Part shown: positions 54,986 through 64,000 of the stretch, in pieces
Position numbering within the stretch: position 1 is the first letter of the stretch
How the letters are laid out: each line of letters starts with the position of its first letter
Source: Ichthyosporea sp. XGB-2017a
Taxonomy: Eukaryota > Opisthokonta > Ichthyosporea
Reading direction: 5' to 3'
DNA: 64,000 bases
Assembly: GCA_002811675.1 (NCBI GenBank)
Contig: PDIM01000004.1
Location: 44,879 to 108,878, forward strand
The notes under the pieces: model-generated
Databases searched by the model: none
What the model saw: the letters and a program-made list of their open reading frames with translations, nothing else
Told to the model about the DNA's origin: nothing
Made by a program: the position numbers and the translations under genes

Positions 54986-56422
54986 TTACATAAGCAAAAC
55001 GGGATTTTCCATATACTTTTTAAAGGCTTGAAGCCATTTGGCAGCATCTTCTTCGTCGACGACCCGCCTGTCGAACGAAAGCTTTACATTTGTGAAAGAC
55101 TCGACGATTGCATCGCCACCTTCATTTACCCCAGATGCAACCCGTTGGGTACCTCCCACAGCCAAAATGCACGACTGAGGGGGGTTGATAACAGCGCTGA
55201 AACTCTTGATACCAAACATACCCAAATTAGAAATCGAAAACGAGCCACCTTGAAACTCGTGAGGTTTCAGTTTGTTTTCTCTGGCGCGGCCAGCCAAATC
55301 TTTAACAGCTTTGTTAATGTTACTCAATCCTCTTCCGTCAGCAGACGTGACAATGGGTGTAATAAGACCTCCGTCCGTTGCAACCGCAACTGAAATATCT
55401 ACATTATCCAATGTTTTGATGCTGCCATCTGGACCCAGTGAAGAATTAATGGCCGGCACTTCCTTCAAAGCCAAAGCAGATGCGCGAATAATAAAGTCAT
55501 TTACTGACATTTTCAAATCAAAGTTGGTTTTCAAAGACTTTCTCAGCTTTGTGATTTCATCAACACAGCAGTTGATGTCCTGGTAGCTATGGGGAATTGT
55601 GCTCTTACTTTCGGTAAGGCGCTGAGCAATTACTTTACGCATATTATTCAATGGGATTTCTGTAAAGGCAGGCCCACTGCGACCACGTCCTGTAGGCTTT
55701 GCAGCTTGAGGGGTGGAAGAAGAGCTTGTATTACTTGCTTTGCCCTCCGCAGAAACTACCGGTTTAGCTCGCTGGCTCTCTGGAACAGTTTCCATATAAT
55801 TCAATACATCCCCTTTCAAGAGTCTGCCCTGAGGACCCGTTGCAGGAATATCAGTATACTCCAAGTTGTGCATAGCTAATAAGATCTTTACAGCAGGTCC
55901 CAATGGTTTGCTTGTTCCCTTTTTGCTTGCGGAAGGCATCGCCGCTGGTGCAGGTGTAGCTACTGGTGGGGCACTTTCCTCTGCTTTGGGTGCAGGTGAA
56001 GACACTTCTAACACTGGAACTTCTACATTTTTCCAATCATCCCCTTCTTCAACCATAAGGCCAACAAGATTGTTTACCGCTACCTTTTTGCCTGCTTCAA
56101 CCATAATTTTTGCCAACACACCGTCTTCCGAACTCTCAACTTCCATAGTTGCTTTGTCCGTCTCAATTTCAAACAAAACATCTCCCGCCATACAATCTTC
56201 CCCTTCCGCTTTGTGCCACTTCACGATGATTCCCTCAGTCATAGTCGGTGACAGGGCTGGCATTGTAATCTTTGTAGTGTCGAACAAGGAGGATGTATTA
56301 TGTAAAAATCTTCCTTGTGAGGATACAGCTGGGCCCAACCACTGCATCGAAGTAGAACTCTGTGCCCCAAGGGACACTCCCTTTCTCATCAAAGTTTTCG
56401 AAATACCGTAAGCTTTAAACAT
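54986..56422 (-). CDS. PDHX: PDH E3-binding protein (PDHX/protein X-like): lipoyl acyltransferase with altered catalytic site (478 aa)
   Basis: This is a pyruvate dehydrogenase E2-type protein, intronless, with a basic N-terminal presequence (about 1-40) for mitochondria. In order: lipoyl domain (about 50-125) with the lipoylated Lys90 in ETDKATME; an Ala/Pro-rich linker; a peripheral-subunit-binding domain (about 172-210, LGPAVKILLAMHNLEYTD) that would hold E3; and a 2-oxoacid acyltransferase core. In true E2 the catalytic DHRVVDG has His and Gly; here it is DRRVVDEE (D451-R452-R453), so the catalytic His is Arg. Vertebrate PDHX has lost the same His (SRVVDDE). I infer a structural, non-acyltransferase E3-binding subunit. 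If it is instead the only E2, its chemistry would be unusual. Confidence 0.85.
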   Translation of the reverse strand: MFKAYGISKTLMRKGVSLGAQSSTSMQWLGPAVSSQGRFLHNTSSLFDTTKITMPALSPTMTEGIIVKWHKAEGEDCMAGDVLFEIETDKATMEVESSEDGVLAKIMVEAGKKVAVNNLVGLMVEEGDDWKNVEVPVLEVSSPAPKAEESAPPVATPAPAAMPSASKKGTSKPLGPAVKILLAMHNLEYTDIPATGPQGRLLKGDVLNYMETVPESQRAKPVVSAEGKASNTSSSSTPQAAKPTGRGRSGPAFTEIPLNNMRKVIAQRLTESKSTIPHSYQDINCCVDEITKLRKSLKTNFDLKMSVNDFIIRASALALKEVPAINSSLGPDGSIKTLDNVDISVAVATDGGLITPIVTSADGRGLSNINKAVKDLAGRARENKLKPHEFQGGSFSISNLGMFGIKSFSAVINPPQSCILAVGGTQRVASGVNEGGDAIVESFTNVKLSFDRRVVDEEDAAKWLQAFKKYMENPVLLM

Positions 56423-57019
56423 ACTGAATTACTCAATTAGCTAAAAACACCGTTCTTCAATCAAACACAAATTTTCTTTTTTCTTCTCCAAGATTAACTA
56501 GAACACAAAAGGAACAGTTACACACGTAGATTCACTCAAGCCCTTCCCTCTCCAGTTTCCTCTCTAGCTTTTCTTTGATTCCACAAGGATTGCAACAACA
56601 CAATCGCAGATCCAAATAGATCACTCCTAGTACTCCCCTGTCTATCTTGTCCGAAATACAAATAAGACTATTATTATAATGAAATATTATAAGGCAAGTC
56701 TGCACTCTGCAGCAGCTAAAATAAATCAATGTATGAGGATCTCCATACAAAAGACCCTCACCCTTCCCCTAATATTGAATCGGCCCACGCATTATAAAAA
56801 TAAAAATATTAAAGTTCCCGTGACAGGATTCCTTTTATATTATTACCATGATACTCCCTCAGGGGAATTAAAGATAGATAGCTGATATTTATTGACGTAT
56901 CGAAGAAAAGAAGTCTCTGTTCGAACTGATAATCCACGATTGTTCTTTACTATGTACAGACTACAGATGCATTGCATCCACAGCAAGGGCCCAGAAACTT
57001 TGCATTGCTCAATACGCCA
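56423..57019. other. Intergenic, no gene seen
   Basis: 600 bp between the PDHX-like gene start and the end of the next minus-strand gene. AT-rich, short frames only. Confidence 0.5.
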
Positions 57020-58417
57020 CTATTCTGATTTTTGTTTGTAATACAGAACATCAGTTCTGATGATGAACTTGGCTCCGGAGGAAACACCCGAGCCTTCATG
57101 AAGAATGGACCCCTCGGCATCACCGTGTGGAAACAACATGACACAACCAGCAGTAGGCTTGACCGGATATGCTTCTAATGACCCTTCGGTAGGAGATGGT
57201 GTGAAAAATGTTGTCCAGCCTCCCTCAAAATCGTCATTGAGGTAAACCAAAAAAGTAATTCGAGACCAGCAATCTCCATTTACATCATACACATATTTGC
57301 CATCCTCCACACCACTTTCTGGCCACGCACCGTCAATATGTGGTCTATATTCTGCCCCAGGGAGATATCTGTATAGTCTCCATCTTCTGTTCACACCTGC
57401 CAATTTACGCTTGTCCATGTATGGGGGCATGAAGGGCTCACATCTTTTAAATATAATGTCCATTAGCTCCTTATCAGCACACCACACCATGTTATCCGCA
57501 AGAACGGAGTCACTCTTTTGCCCAAGCGGTTTGTCTGGTTGCAAGCCCATACCCATTGCAAGTCCAAGGATCTGGCCGCACTCATCATGTGTCAAGACGT
57601 TTCGAAGCATACAAGATCCGTTCAAAAATGGAGCAGGTATCCTTTCCACTGGCGGAGGATTGGGATCCATTACAACCGCTCCTGGCTTTGACCCATAAAT
57701 CTTGCAATCATACATATTGGGAGGCAAACGATCAGCTCCTTTTTCATTCCCAATCAGGTCAAATTTCTTTTCCGCATCTTCACGGGAAATAATTGGGTAT
57801 GGCTTGCATGGTTCCACTTTCCCTTTTAAAGGTTCCCATGCCTTCATTCGGCAAATCTTTCCCTCGTGAGGCATTAGCGGAGTGCCATCTTCCATTTTCC
57901 CTTCTCGATTCGTTGGCACCTGCAAAGGGTCAGCCGTTCTCAATATAGCATCAAGCGTTCGAACTACCAGCTTGTCAGTAAAGCCGACTGCATCACAATC
58001 ACGTACCCAACGCTGAAGAGCTCCAAGTCTTGGCACTTCACCCCTTTGTCTCATTAATGCAAGATTGCGAATGGCCTGCTCGTGCTGTCTACTTTGAAGG
58101 TTATCAGAAACTTTACCGCTAAGCGATTTGCCAGCAGGAATAAGAACATCATTCTGAAATTTGTGAATGAGGACACGGAGCGGCTTAAAAGTCTTTGCCT
58201 GAAGCATGCTAGGATTATTAGCCAATCGACTTAAAGTCTGCAAAGTAATTTCCATCTCATCCTCAGTCACTAAATTCGCATCCTCGGTTCCAACCGCACT
58301 CACTCCCAAATGCTGTCCTTTATCCATATCAAGCAAAGCCCCAAACACCCCGTCCTTTGCAGGCATCAACCCTTGCTCCAATCTTCTCTTTTTTCTCAAT
58401 TTCCCAGCCTTACCCAT
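57020..58417 (-). CDS. 2-oxoglutarate/Fe(II)-dependent oxygenase, prolyl-4-hydroxylase-like fold (465 aa)
   Basis: Single ORF from ATG. The N-terminus is basic (GKAGKLRKKRRLE). The C-terminal half (about 270-465) is a Fe2OG dioxygenase domain: the HxD pair is in YRPHIDGAWPE, followed by ITFLVYLNDDFEGGWTTFF, then the distal His in HGDAEGSILHEGSGV and GAKFIIRTDVLYY, whose Arg/Lys end would bind the 2OG carboxylate. The upstream part (about 60-260) is helical with no domain I recognise. Substrate unknown; the HxD...H set is complete, so the enzyme should be active. No signal peptide, so a cytosolic or nuclear role is likely. It is divergent from RPS23. Confidence 0.85.
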   Translation of the reverse strand: MGKAGKLRKKRRLEQGLMPAKDGVFGALLDMDKGQHLGVSAVGTEDANLVTEDEMEITLQTLSRLANNPSMLQAKTFKPLRVLIHKFQNDVLIPAGKSLSGKVSDNLQSRQHEQAIRNLALMRQRGEVPRLGALQRWVRDCDAVGFTDKLVVRTLDAILRTADPLQVPTNREGKMEDGTPLMPHEGKICRMKAWEPLKGKVEPCKPYPIISREDAEKKFDLIGNEKGADRLPPNMYDCKIYGSKPGAVVMDPNPPPVERIPAPFLNGSCMLRNVLTHDECGQILGLAMGMGLQPDKPLGQKSDSVLADNMVWCADKELMDIIFKRCEPFMPPYMDKRKLAGVNRRWRLYRYLPGAEYRPHIDGAWPESGVEDGKYVYDVNGDCWSRITFLVYLNDDFEGGWTTFFTPSPTEGSLEAYPVKPTAGCVMLFPHGDAEGSILHEGSGVSSGAKFIIRTDVLYYKQKSE

Positions 58418-59547
58418 TATGAATCACACTCACCCTTGCCCAGTTAACCTCCATATATCCCTCTCCTCTGCTATATCTATAAATCTCACACCTCGATCTC
58501 CCCTACTTCATTGCACGGCCACTATCCGTTATATATAACCCCCCCCCCCGCCCCAGCTGGCCTGTATAATACAATTATTACTGTTATTTAATTGTACTGC
58601 CATTTGCTATAATATACAGTAATTATTGGTAATTTCCTCCTCGTGGTGCAGTCAGGGGGGGGCTGGAGGGTGGTGGGATGTCAAAGCTGGAATGTCTTGT
58701 TCTTCTGGAGAGTTATATATTCCCTCCCACCTTTGTCTACTGCTGTTGTGAACTAATGACCTATTTTACTGGGCGTTGTCGCCAGAGTTGGAGTGATGCA
58801 GGCTCAAGCTTAGCAGAAGTAGTTCAAAATTGGAAGCAGATATACCAGTCTAATTGAGCAGCCACATCCCATTAACATCCTTCTCCAAGATGAGAGGGCA
58901 TCACACTAACTCCTCACTTACACGGCAAAGTTATACTCAGTTGGCGTCTTTTTCATCTCAGTTTCTGAGAGCCCTGACATGACTACTATCGTTTTAATGC
59001 TTGCTAACAATGCCATTCTTTCTTTCTCTGGAGCTCTAGAGTAGCTCTGGAGTCTGGAAGCCTTGGGCCTCCTTCATCCCTGCTCTCCCTGCTGGAATGG
59101 GCTGTGGAGTACAGAGAGAAGACAGAGTCGGACTCTCCTTAGTCCTTATAAGTCCTTGTTGGACCACAGCTCCAGCCTCCAGTTACATAATTTTAGTGTC
59201 GAAGGGACTCGGGTAGGGACACAAGGAGCAGGGACAGCCCAAAGACAGACAGATAGGGCAAGGGATAGGGGAGGAGGCTGGAGCAGGAGGCCAAGGAGCT
59301 CCTTGAGGACAAGGAGCTTGAGGAGGCCTCTAGGCCGGGAGTGGTGGGCCACATGTTATGGAGGGGCATGGATAGGCTAGGGCTATGACATGATGTGGTA
59401 ATTCACCAATGGTAGACATCACCATAATAACATTTGATTGACTATAAAGGCCCCAGCTGGCTACAGACGGCAAAGACTCTACTCCTTCTCTCACATTTTA
59501 TAATTAGATTAATTTGTTGTTACCTGATTATAATTATCAACTAAATC
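58418..59547. other. Divergent promoter region, 2OG oxygenase / RPS23
   Basis: 1.1 kb with a C-tract near 58540 and purine-rich stretches at 59180-59340. Open frames are chance. Long, as expected for a strongly expressed ribosomal protein gene with its own promoter. Confidence 0.5.
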
Positions 59548-60694
59548 ATGGGTTAGTATTGTTGTTTGTTGTTATCTGCATGCTTTGAGAGGATTGTGTA
59601 CTGTGGATGTGATGGGGATGGATGGATGGATGCGTGGATGATTATGACAGGGGGTCTCAGAGAGATGGGACAGTGTCGAATTTTATAATTTTAGAATGCA
59701 GGGAGGGAGGACGTTTGCTTTAAATTTCGAAACGAGTTAATTGACCGTAAAAGAGGCTTCTTTTGTCAAAAAGTGTGCCCCTATGTATGGTTAAGAGGTT
59801 GATTTCAAAATAGAAGACAAGCAAGCATAGGAAAGAGGTGGCGTGGTGGAACATGTCAATGATTCATGTGGCCGAACAGTCTGTGCTAAAAGAAGGGGAG
59901 TGGGTGTATGGGAGTACGTCGCAAGCCGCACTTGAGAGTGTAGAGTGCGAATATTTCTGGTGATAAGAATCATGCAAGTGCTCGTGTTACAGGGTTGCTT
60001 TGGAATCATAGTCACTCGGCAAAGCCTTTTTATTTATGTGTTGGAAAGACTGTTTAGTGAAAGGAAAGATGCAAGTTCTGGTTGGTATTGCGTGTAGAAA
60101 GAGTTAATGTAAGAAGAGATATGGGCAAACGAATGTATAGTAGACAGTCTGGTGTTGGGCTTGGAAGGGAGGAGTCGGTTATTTTTTTCTATCGAGTTTT
60201 GAATCATTTGGTTATGATTGAAGGTGGTGCTAATTAATGAATCGGATTTTCTTTTGTGATATGTAGGTAAGCCTAGAGGAATCAGAGCTGGGCGCAAAAT
60301 GCGCATCCACCGTCGTGAAAACAGATGGGCTGATTTGACATACAAGAAGGCGCATCTTGGAACTGCGTTGAAGGCTAATCCTTTTGCCGGTGCCTCTCAC
60401 GCCAGTGGTATTGTTGTCGAAAAGATCGGAGTTGAAGCTAAGCAGCCTAACTCCGCTATCCGTAAATGTGTCCGTGTCCAGCTTATCAAAAACGGAAAGA
60501 AAATCACCGCTTTCGTTCCCAATGATGGTTGCTTGAACTTCATCGAAGAAAATGACGAAGTCCTTATTGCCGGTTTCGGTCGTTCTGGTCACGCCGTCGG
60601 AGATTTGCCCGGTGTCCGTTTCAAGGTTGTCAAGGTTTCGTCTGTCGCTCTCTTGGCTCTGTACAAAGAGAAGAAAGAGAAGCCCAGATCTTAA
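59548..60694 (+). CDS. RPS23: Ribosomal protein uS12 (RPS23), 2 exons, 143 aa
   Basis: uS12 sits at the decoding centre of the small subunit. Exon 1 codes only 4 nt (59548-59551, ATGG); exon 2 is 60267-60694. The join gives [20 protein letters not shown], the standard N-terminus, and exactly 143 aa, the normal eukaryotic length. The donor is GTTAGT and the acceptor [26 protein letters not shown] is the conserved core; its Pro is the hydroxylation site in known uS12. The 715-nt intron is about 8 times the usual intron here and holds a GGAT microsatellite. It converges on the DUF4211 gene with 108 bp between stops. Confidence 0.97.
59552..60266 (+). other. RPS23 intron 1, long and non-coding
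   Basis: 715 nt with no coding frame of note. Ribosomal-protein introns host snoRNAs in many eukaryotes, but I could not assign C/D or H/ACA boxes with confidence. Confidence 0.6.
59616..59632. repeat. GGAT microsatellite in the RPS23 intron
   Basis: About four tandem GGAT units. Confidence 0.75.
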
Positions 60695-60724
60695 ATTGTG
60701 GCCTCCTTATATCTGCTATGTTGC

Positions 60725-60730
60725 AATAAA
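60725..60730 (+). terminator. Poly(A) signal AATAAA, RPS23
   Basis: AATAAA 31 nt after the RPS23 stop. Confidence 0.65.
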
Positions 60731-60740
60731 ATAAGCAAAA

Positions 60741-60746
60741 TTTATT
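60741..60746 (-). terminator. Poly(A) signal AATAAA, DUF4211 gene
   Basis: AATAAA on the minus strand, 57 nt after the stop at 60803, and only 11 bp from the RPS23 signal on the other strand. Confidence 0.55.
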
Positions 60747-60802
60747 TTGAATTGTAAAGTTTGTGTTCTTTTTTGTATTGTAGCTTTTCTTTAGTTAGTT
60801 TA

Positions 60803-63241
60803 CTAATTCTTAGTAAGGTAGGCGTCTGCCTCAAGCAAAAGTGCCTTTACGTGTGATTTTATCAGCTTTACAAACGTATTTTCCTTCATCAGCTCCTCAA
60901 ACAGCTCTACGGTCTGTCGTCTGGGCTGACCCGGAGTTTGTTTTCTGTTAATTCTTCGCTGTGCTATATTATACAGTGCCTTTTTGAAATGATGAAGAGA
61001 ATGGTACAGTTTGGCACGTTGTAAGCAAGTTTCCCCAACACGAAATACTACTGGCTCCAATTCTAAACCATCTCTGCAAGTAATAGGATCGTATGCTTTT
61101 CCCGAAAGATGGATTTCATCTTTTGCTATTCGGCTTTTTCTGTTACATGCTTGGCAAGTAAGGGTCCCAAAATTTACCGCTACTTTCTTAATACCCAAGG
61201 TTGGACGTGTTCTAAGAGCCTCGTATATCTCAGGCTTCCAGATATTACTTGAAGCTAGTAATTTTTTGCGGTCACTCACTGTCTGCTCAACTTTTCTTAT
61301 GGCTAGGCAATACTGACGATCATACCCTTCTGTGCTTTCATCAAAAACCAAGGCATGATAATCTTCTTCAAGGCAAATGCTTATAATGTATGGTACGAAG
61401 TTACTGAGTGCAGAATCTATATCAAGTGAAAAGGTCAGGTCCGCTTCTAGTCGTTCACTTACACTTTCACTCCCGGGCAGTTCAGAGCTCTTTACTACAT
61501 CATCATCGCTGGAAAATGCATCCATAGCATAAGCATTATCCACATTGGCTCCATAAATTTCACAATACTTGTTGAGTTCTTCAACACATTTTTTGGGAAC
61601 CGTAGAAGCTATTTCCTTGTCAATTATATATTTGTATATGGTGTGATTTTCGAGAGAATCTCTTTTAGAGAGGGTTTCCGTTACAAGATCAGTACAGAGC
61701 TTAAACCGAAATCGACACTTGGCGATGGCTATCACATGCTCTAGCAGATCTCCTATAATAGATACAATCTGGGCACCCTCCTGTGTTTCAATTCCGATAA
61801 AGTTCATGACTGGTATTGGATAAAATGCATTTAAAGTGTGCAAAAAAGAATTATCCATCTTTACGTTATTCTGCTCGCTTGCAAATACCTGGCGTCCAGA
61901 ACCAACTTCTGAAAATATGGTAAAGTTTCCAGTACCGTCCGCAGTATCCCCATTCTTTTGCAACAATACTCCACGGGTATGAAAAGGTCTTGCATATAAA
62001 CAAAAGCAAAATGTACCGACTCCAACGGGTCGCTTCACCCAATTAATGCCACTATAGTACATATTGTATAGTCTAGTCATATCGCACACTTCCATGGCAC
62101 TACTTGCCAACTGTAGCTTATACGTGATTGCATCACTTGAGTAGACTTTTCGCGCATCTACAAATGACAGTATCTTCGGCTCTCTCTCTTCTTTATCCTT
62201 CGCGTGCCTCTTACTCTTGTCTTTTGGATGCTTCTTCTTACGCTCGATAGTAGAGTCAGATATCTCACCTGAATCATTATTAGCAATGAATCCATTCAAG
62301 TCACTACCCTCCTCATCAGATTCAATGACCCATTTCTTCTCTTTCTTACTCTTTTTCTTTTTTTTCTCGAGCCCTTTCGCTTTTTGTCGGCGAGCAATTT
62401 TTTTCGCTGTTTCTCTCATTCGGCGGCCTTCTTTCAATTTCTGCTCTGACTTTTCAAGTTTCCTCACTATTTTTTTCCAATTAACAACTGGCTTGGCAGA
62501 CGAGTCCATAACATAGTGCACTATCCCATCCAGATTTCCCTCTAAAGCGAAATTCTCTGTCCCATAGGCTTCCTTCTTTGCGGACGGAGACCGACTATGG
62601 CTCCGTCTCATGAAGGGTGCACTGCTGTTTCCGGAACCGGACGCACCACTCGTACCCTCACCACCCGATGTTGGAAAGGCCTGAGCAAGAATTCCCCTAC
62701 TTTTTCGTGGACTCGTTCGCGGCATTATGGGTGTACTATTTCTCATCACTTCTAACCTTGTACCTTCTTCTCTGGAAGCTTTCATTGTATTTGCTTTAGT
62801 AGGGCTTCCCTCACTTTTTCGCGGACTCGTGCGGGTCATCTTGGGAGGCCTATTTCTTGGTGTCCTTCTTGCTACGATATTTTCTATGGATTTCTCTCTC
62901 TCTGCCCCTCCTTTCTTCCTATCGCGCCTATAACCAATTATTTCCAAGTCAGAATCCAGCATACCATCTGAGAAGAATTCTTCCTCATCCTCCAACTCGT
63001 CTCCTGAATCAATCTGAAACAAATGGTCCTTGTCGTCTTCATAACTTGCAACGTCTGCTTCTTCTGCATCATTCCCGGGTACATATTCTTCCTCCATAGT
63101 CACTGGGCTTTCCCGTTTTCTCTTCACACTAACCACTTTTCTGTTCCTCTCCCTGTCCATCTCAGGAACACTTCCACTTCCACTACTCCCATTAAGACTC
63201 TCCATGTCTATCGACCATTCCGCCTCCCCGTGTTGTCGCAT
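60803..63241 (-). CDS. DUF4211-domain protein (812 aa)
   Basis: The N-terminal half (to about 350) is disordered: acidic blocks (EEADVASYEDD) and repeated SPRKS-type basic motifs (RTSPRKSEGS and RTSPRKSRGI), which look like minor-groove DNA contacts or CDK sites, plus a Lys-rich coiled stretch at about 270-310. The C-terminal part carries the DUF4211 signature: RTRPTLGIKKVAVNFGTLTC, CQACNRKSRIAKDEIHLSGK and VFRVGETCLQRAKLYHSLHH. The CxxC and later Cys could bind Zn. DUF4211 occurs in fungal nuclear proteins of unknown role and in animal PRR12/QSER1. Start at ATG 63241; the frame is open to 63292 past a TTTGTAG, so a short upstream exon cannot be excluded. Confidence 0.8.
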   Translation of the reverse strand: MRQHGEAEWSIDMESLNGSSGSGSVPEMDRERNRKVVSVKRKRESPVTMEEEYVPGNDAEEADVASYEDDKDHLFQIDSGDELEDEEEFFSDGMLDSDLEIIGYRRDRKKGGAEREKSIENIVARRTPRNRPPKMTRTSPRKSEGSPTKANTMKASREEGTRLEVMRNSTPIMPRTSPRKSRGILAQAFPTSGGEGTSGASGSGNSSAPFMRRSHSRSPSAKKEAYGTENFALEGNLDGIVHYVMDSSAKPVVNWKKIVRKLEKSEQKLKEGRRMRETAKKIARRQKAKGLEKKKKKSKKEKKWVIESDEEGSDLNGFIANNDSGEISDSTIERKKKHPKDKSKRHAKDKEEREPKILSFVDARKVYSSDAITYKLQLASSAMEVCDMTRLYNMYYSGINWVKRPVGVGTFCFCLYARPFHTRGVLLQKNGDTADGTGNFTIFSEVGSGRQVFASEQNNVKMDNSFLHTLNAFYPIPVMNFIGIETQEGAQIVSIIGDLLEHVIAIAKCRFRFKLCTDLVTETLSKRDSLENHTIYKYIIDKEIASTVPKKCVEELNKYCEIYGANVDNAYAMDAFSSDDDVVKSSELPGSESVSERLEADLTFSLDIDSALSNFVPYIISICLEEDYHALVFDESTEGYDRQYCLAIRKVEQTVSDRKKLLASSNIWKPEIYEALRTRPTLGIKKVAVNFGTLTCQACNRKSRIAKDEIHLSGKAYDPITCRDGLELEPVVFRVGETCLQRAKLYHSLHHFKKALYNIAQRRINRKQTPGQPRRQTVELFEELMKENTFVKLIKSHVKALLLEADAYLTKN

Positions 63242-64000
63242 ATCCTCTTCGTGTTTCAAATGTACCCACCTACAAACAATCCAGAGACACACCCCACTGT
63301 ATTTATGTCAAAGCTCCACAACCAAATAAACCTATGCGACCAATAAATCCCAATTCTCAATCACTCCTATAGCTGTTCCCCTGGTTTACACTTCACACAT
63401 TGCACACCACACTCGACACCCGAAGAAGTCACCCCGCCAACCCCCCTCGACGAGACGACGACACGGCAGTTTCTTTTTTTTTTTTTCTGTTTTTGTCTGC
63501 ACTTTTCTGCCTGCAAATTGCAATGTTAAAGCAGGGGGATTCACTAACTAAAATTGCAATGACCTAAAGGTCGGCTCGCTCGCCATTTTCTTCTTTAGGG
63601 CTATAGATAGTAGTGCAAATTCCAGGAGCCAATCAGAGGACGCCCTAAAAGTGTATTTAAATTGTCCATCAGTAAGGAGGAATCGCTCGCAAGCTCGCTC
63701 GATGAAATGTATGGGAAAAGTGGGCCACTTTTTCTGATCTAAAACAAAGTCTAATTATGAACTCTTAAGCATTTTCACTCTCATAGATCCTACTCTTTTG
63801 CATTTTTGACTGTCACCCACTGCTTCGATTTTTTTGAGATTTGGCATGTATTTTTGGGACACTGTAAGCTTCCATTTGACGCTAATTTGAAGGGAATTGG
63901 TCAAAGACTCTCTAAGTATTGAATAAACATGTTGAAAGCAAACTGGATGCTTAAAACCAAACTCTAATGTACCAAAGTTAACTATGAAAATGAAAAAAAA
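63242..64000. other. Upstream region of the DUF4211 gene and window edge
   Basis: Contains a T tract near 63470, AG-rich DNA, and the second copy of the dispersed repeat at about 63629. No gene is supported up to the window end. Confidence 0.5.
63629..63706. repeat. Dispersed repeat, copy 2
   Basis: Blocks CCAATCAGAGGACG (63629), AGGAGGAATCGCTCG (63675) and TCGATGAA (63699), in the same order as at 4232-4312. It is flanked by GCTCGCTCG direct repeats at about 63571 and 63693. Confidence 0.6.

Overview
This is a nuclear genomic window from a eukaryote, most likely an early-diverging (non-Dikarya) fungus. Spliceosomal introns are few and short, mostly 60-110 bp, with GTAAGT-type donors, and AATAAA poly(A) signals lie just after many stop codons. 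The fungal assignment rests on an Mga2/Spt23-type TIG-ankyrin-TM transcription factor, a Siw14-type phosphatase and a Mif2-type CENP-C. A peptide deformylase, a BioF-type biotin enzyme, RIC8 and a PDHX-like E3-binding protein with a complete acyltransferase core argue against an ordinary ascomycete or yeast. The species itself is an inference and cannot be settled from this window.

Layout. Bases 1-4.4 kb are accessory DNA: a decayed beta-strand-rich, possibly aerolysin-like gene; a fragmented LINE; a spliced gene for a small secreted His-rich protein; and repeats. From 4.4 to 18.1 kb lies a single uninterrupted minus-strand ORF for the cytoplasmic dynein heavy chain. Then follow PTB/hnRNP-L-type RNA-binding protein (+), Fes1/HspBP1 Hsp70 exchange factor (-), RIC8 (+), CSC1/OSCA/TMEM63 channel (+), CENP-C/Mif2 (+), CDC14 (+), Siw14-type phosphatase (+), an unresolved multi-frame region, CSA/ERCC8 WD40 protein (-), mitochondrial peptide deformylase (+), a BioF-like oxoamine synthase (+), two tandem alpha-arrestins (-), an SLC41/MgtE Mg2+ transporter (+), an unrecognised 207-aa protein (-), Mga2/Spt23 (-), pyruvate dehydrogenase E3BP/PDHX (-), a 2OG-Fe(II) oxygenase (-), ribosomal protein uS12/RPS23 (+) and a DUF4211 protein (-).

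Most genes are unrelated housekeeping genes, as expected of a eukaryotic chromosome. Loose functional links are cell division (dynein, CENP-C, CDC14), ubiquitin-ligase clients (two PPxY alpha-arrestins and Mga2/Spt23, all Rsp5/Nedd4-type substrates or adaptors in known fungi) and mitochondrial metabolism (PDF, PDHX). I did not find a convincing new multi-gene system. The best leads are gene-conversion-like tracts between the two arrestins, loss of the catalytic His in the PDHX-like protein, a repeat family at both ends of the window, the multi-frame locus at 36.57-37.29 kb, the long RPS23 intron behind a 4-nt coding exon, and the decayed pore-former-like locus.
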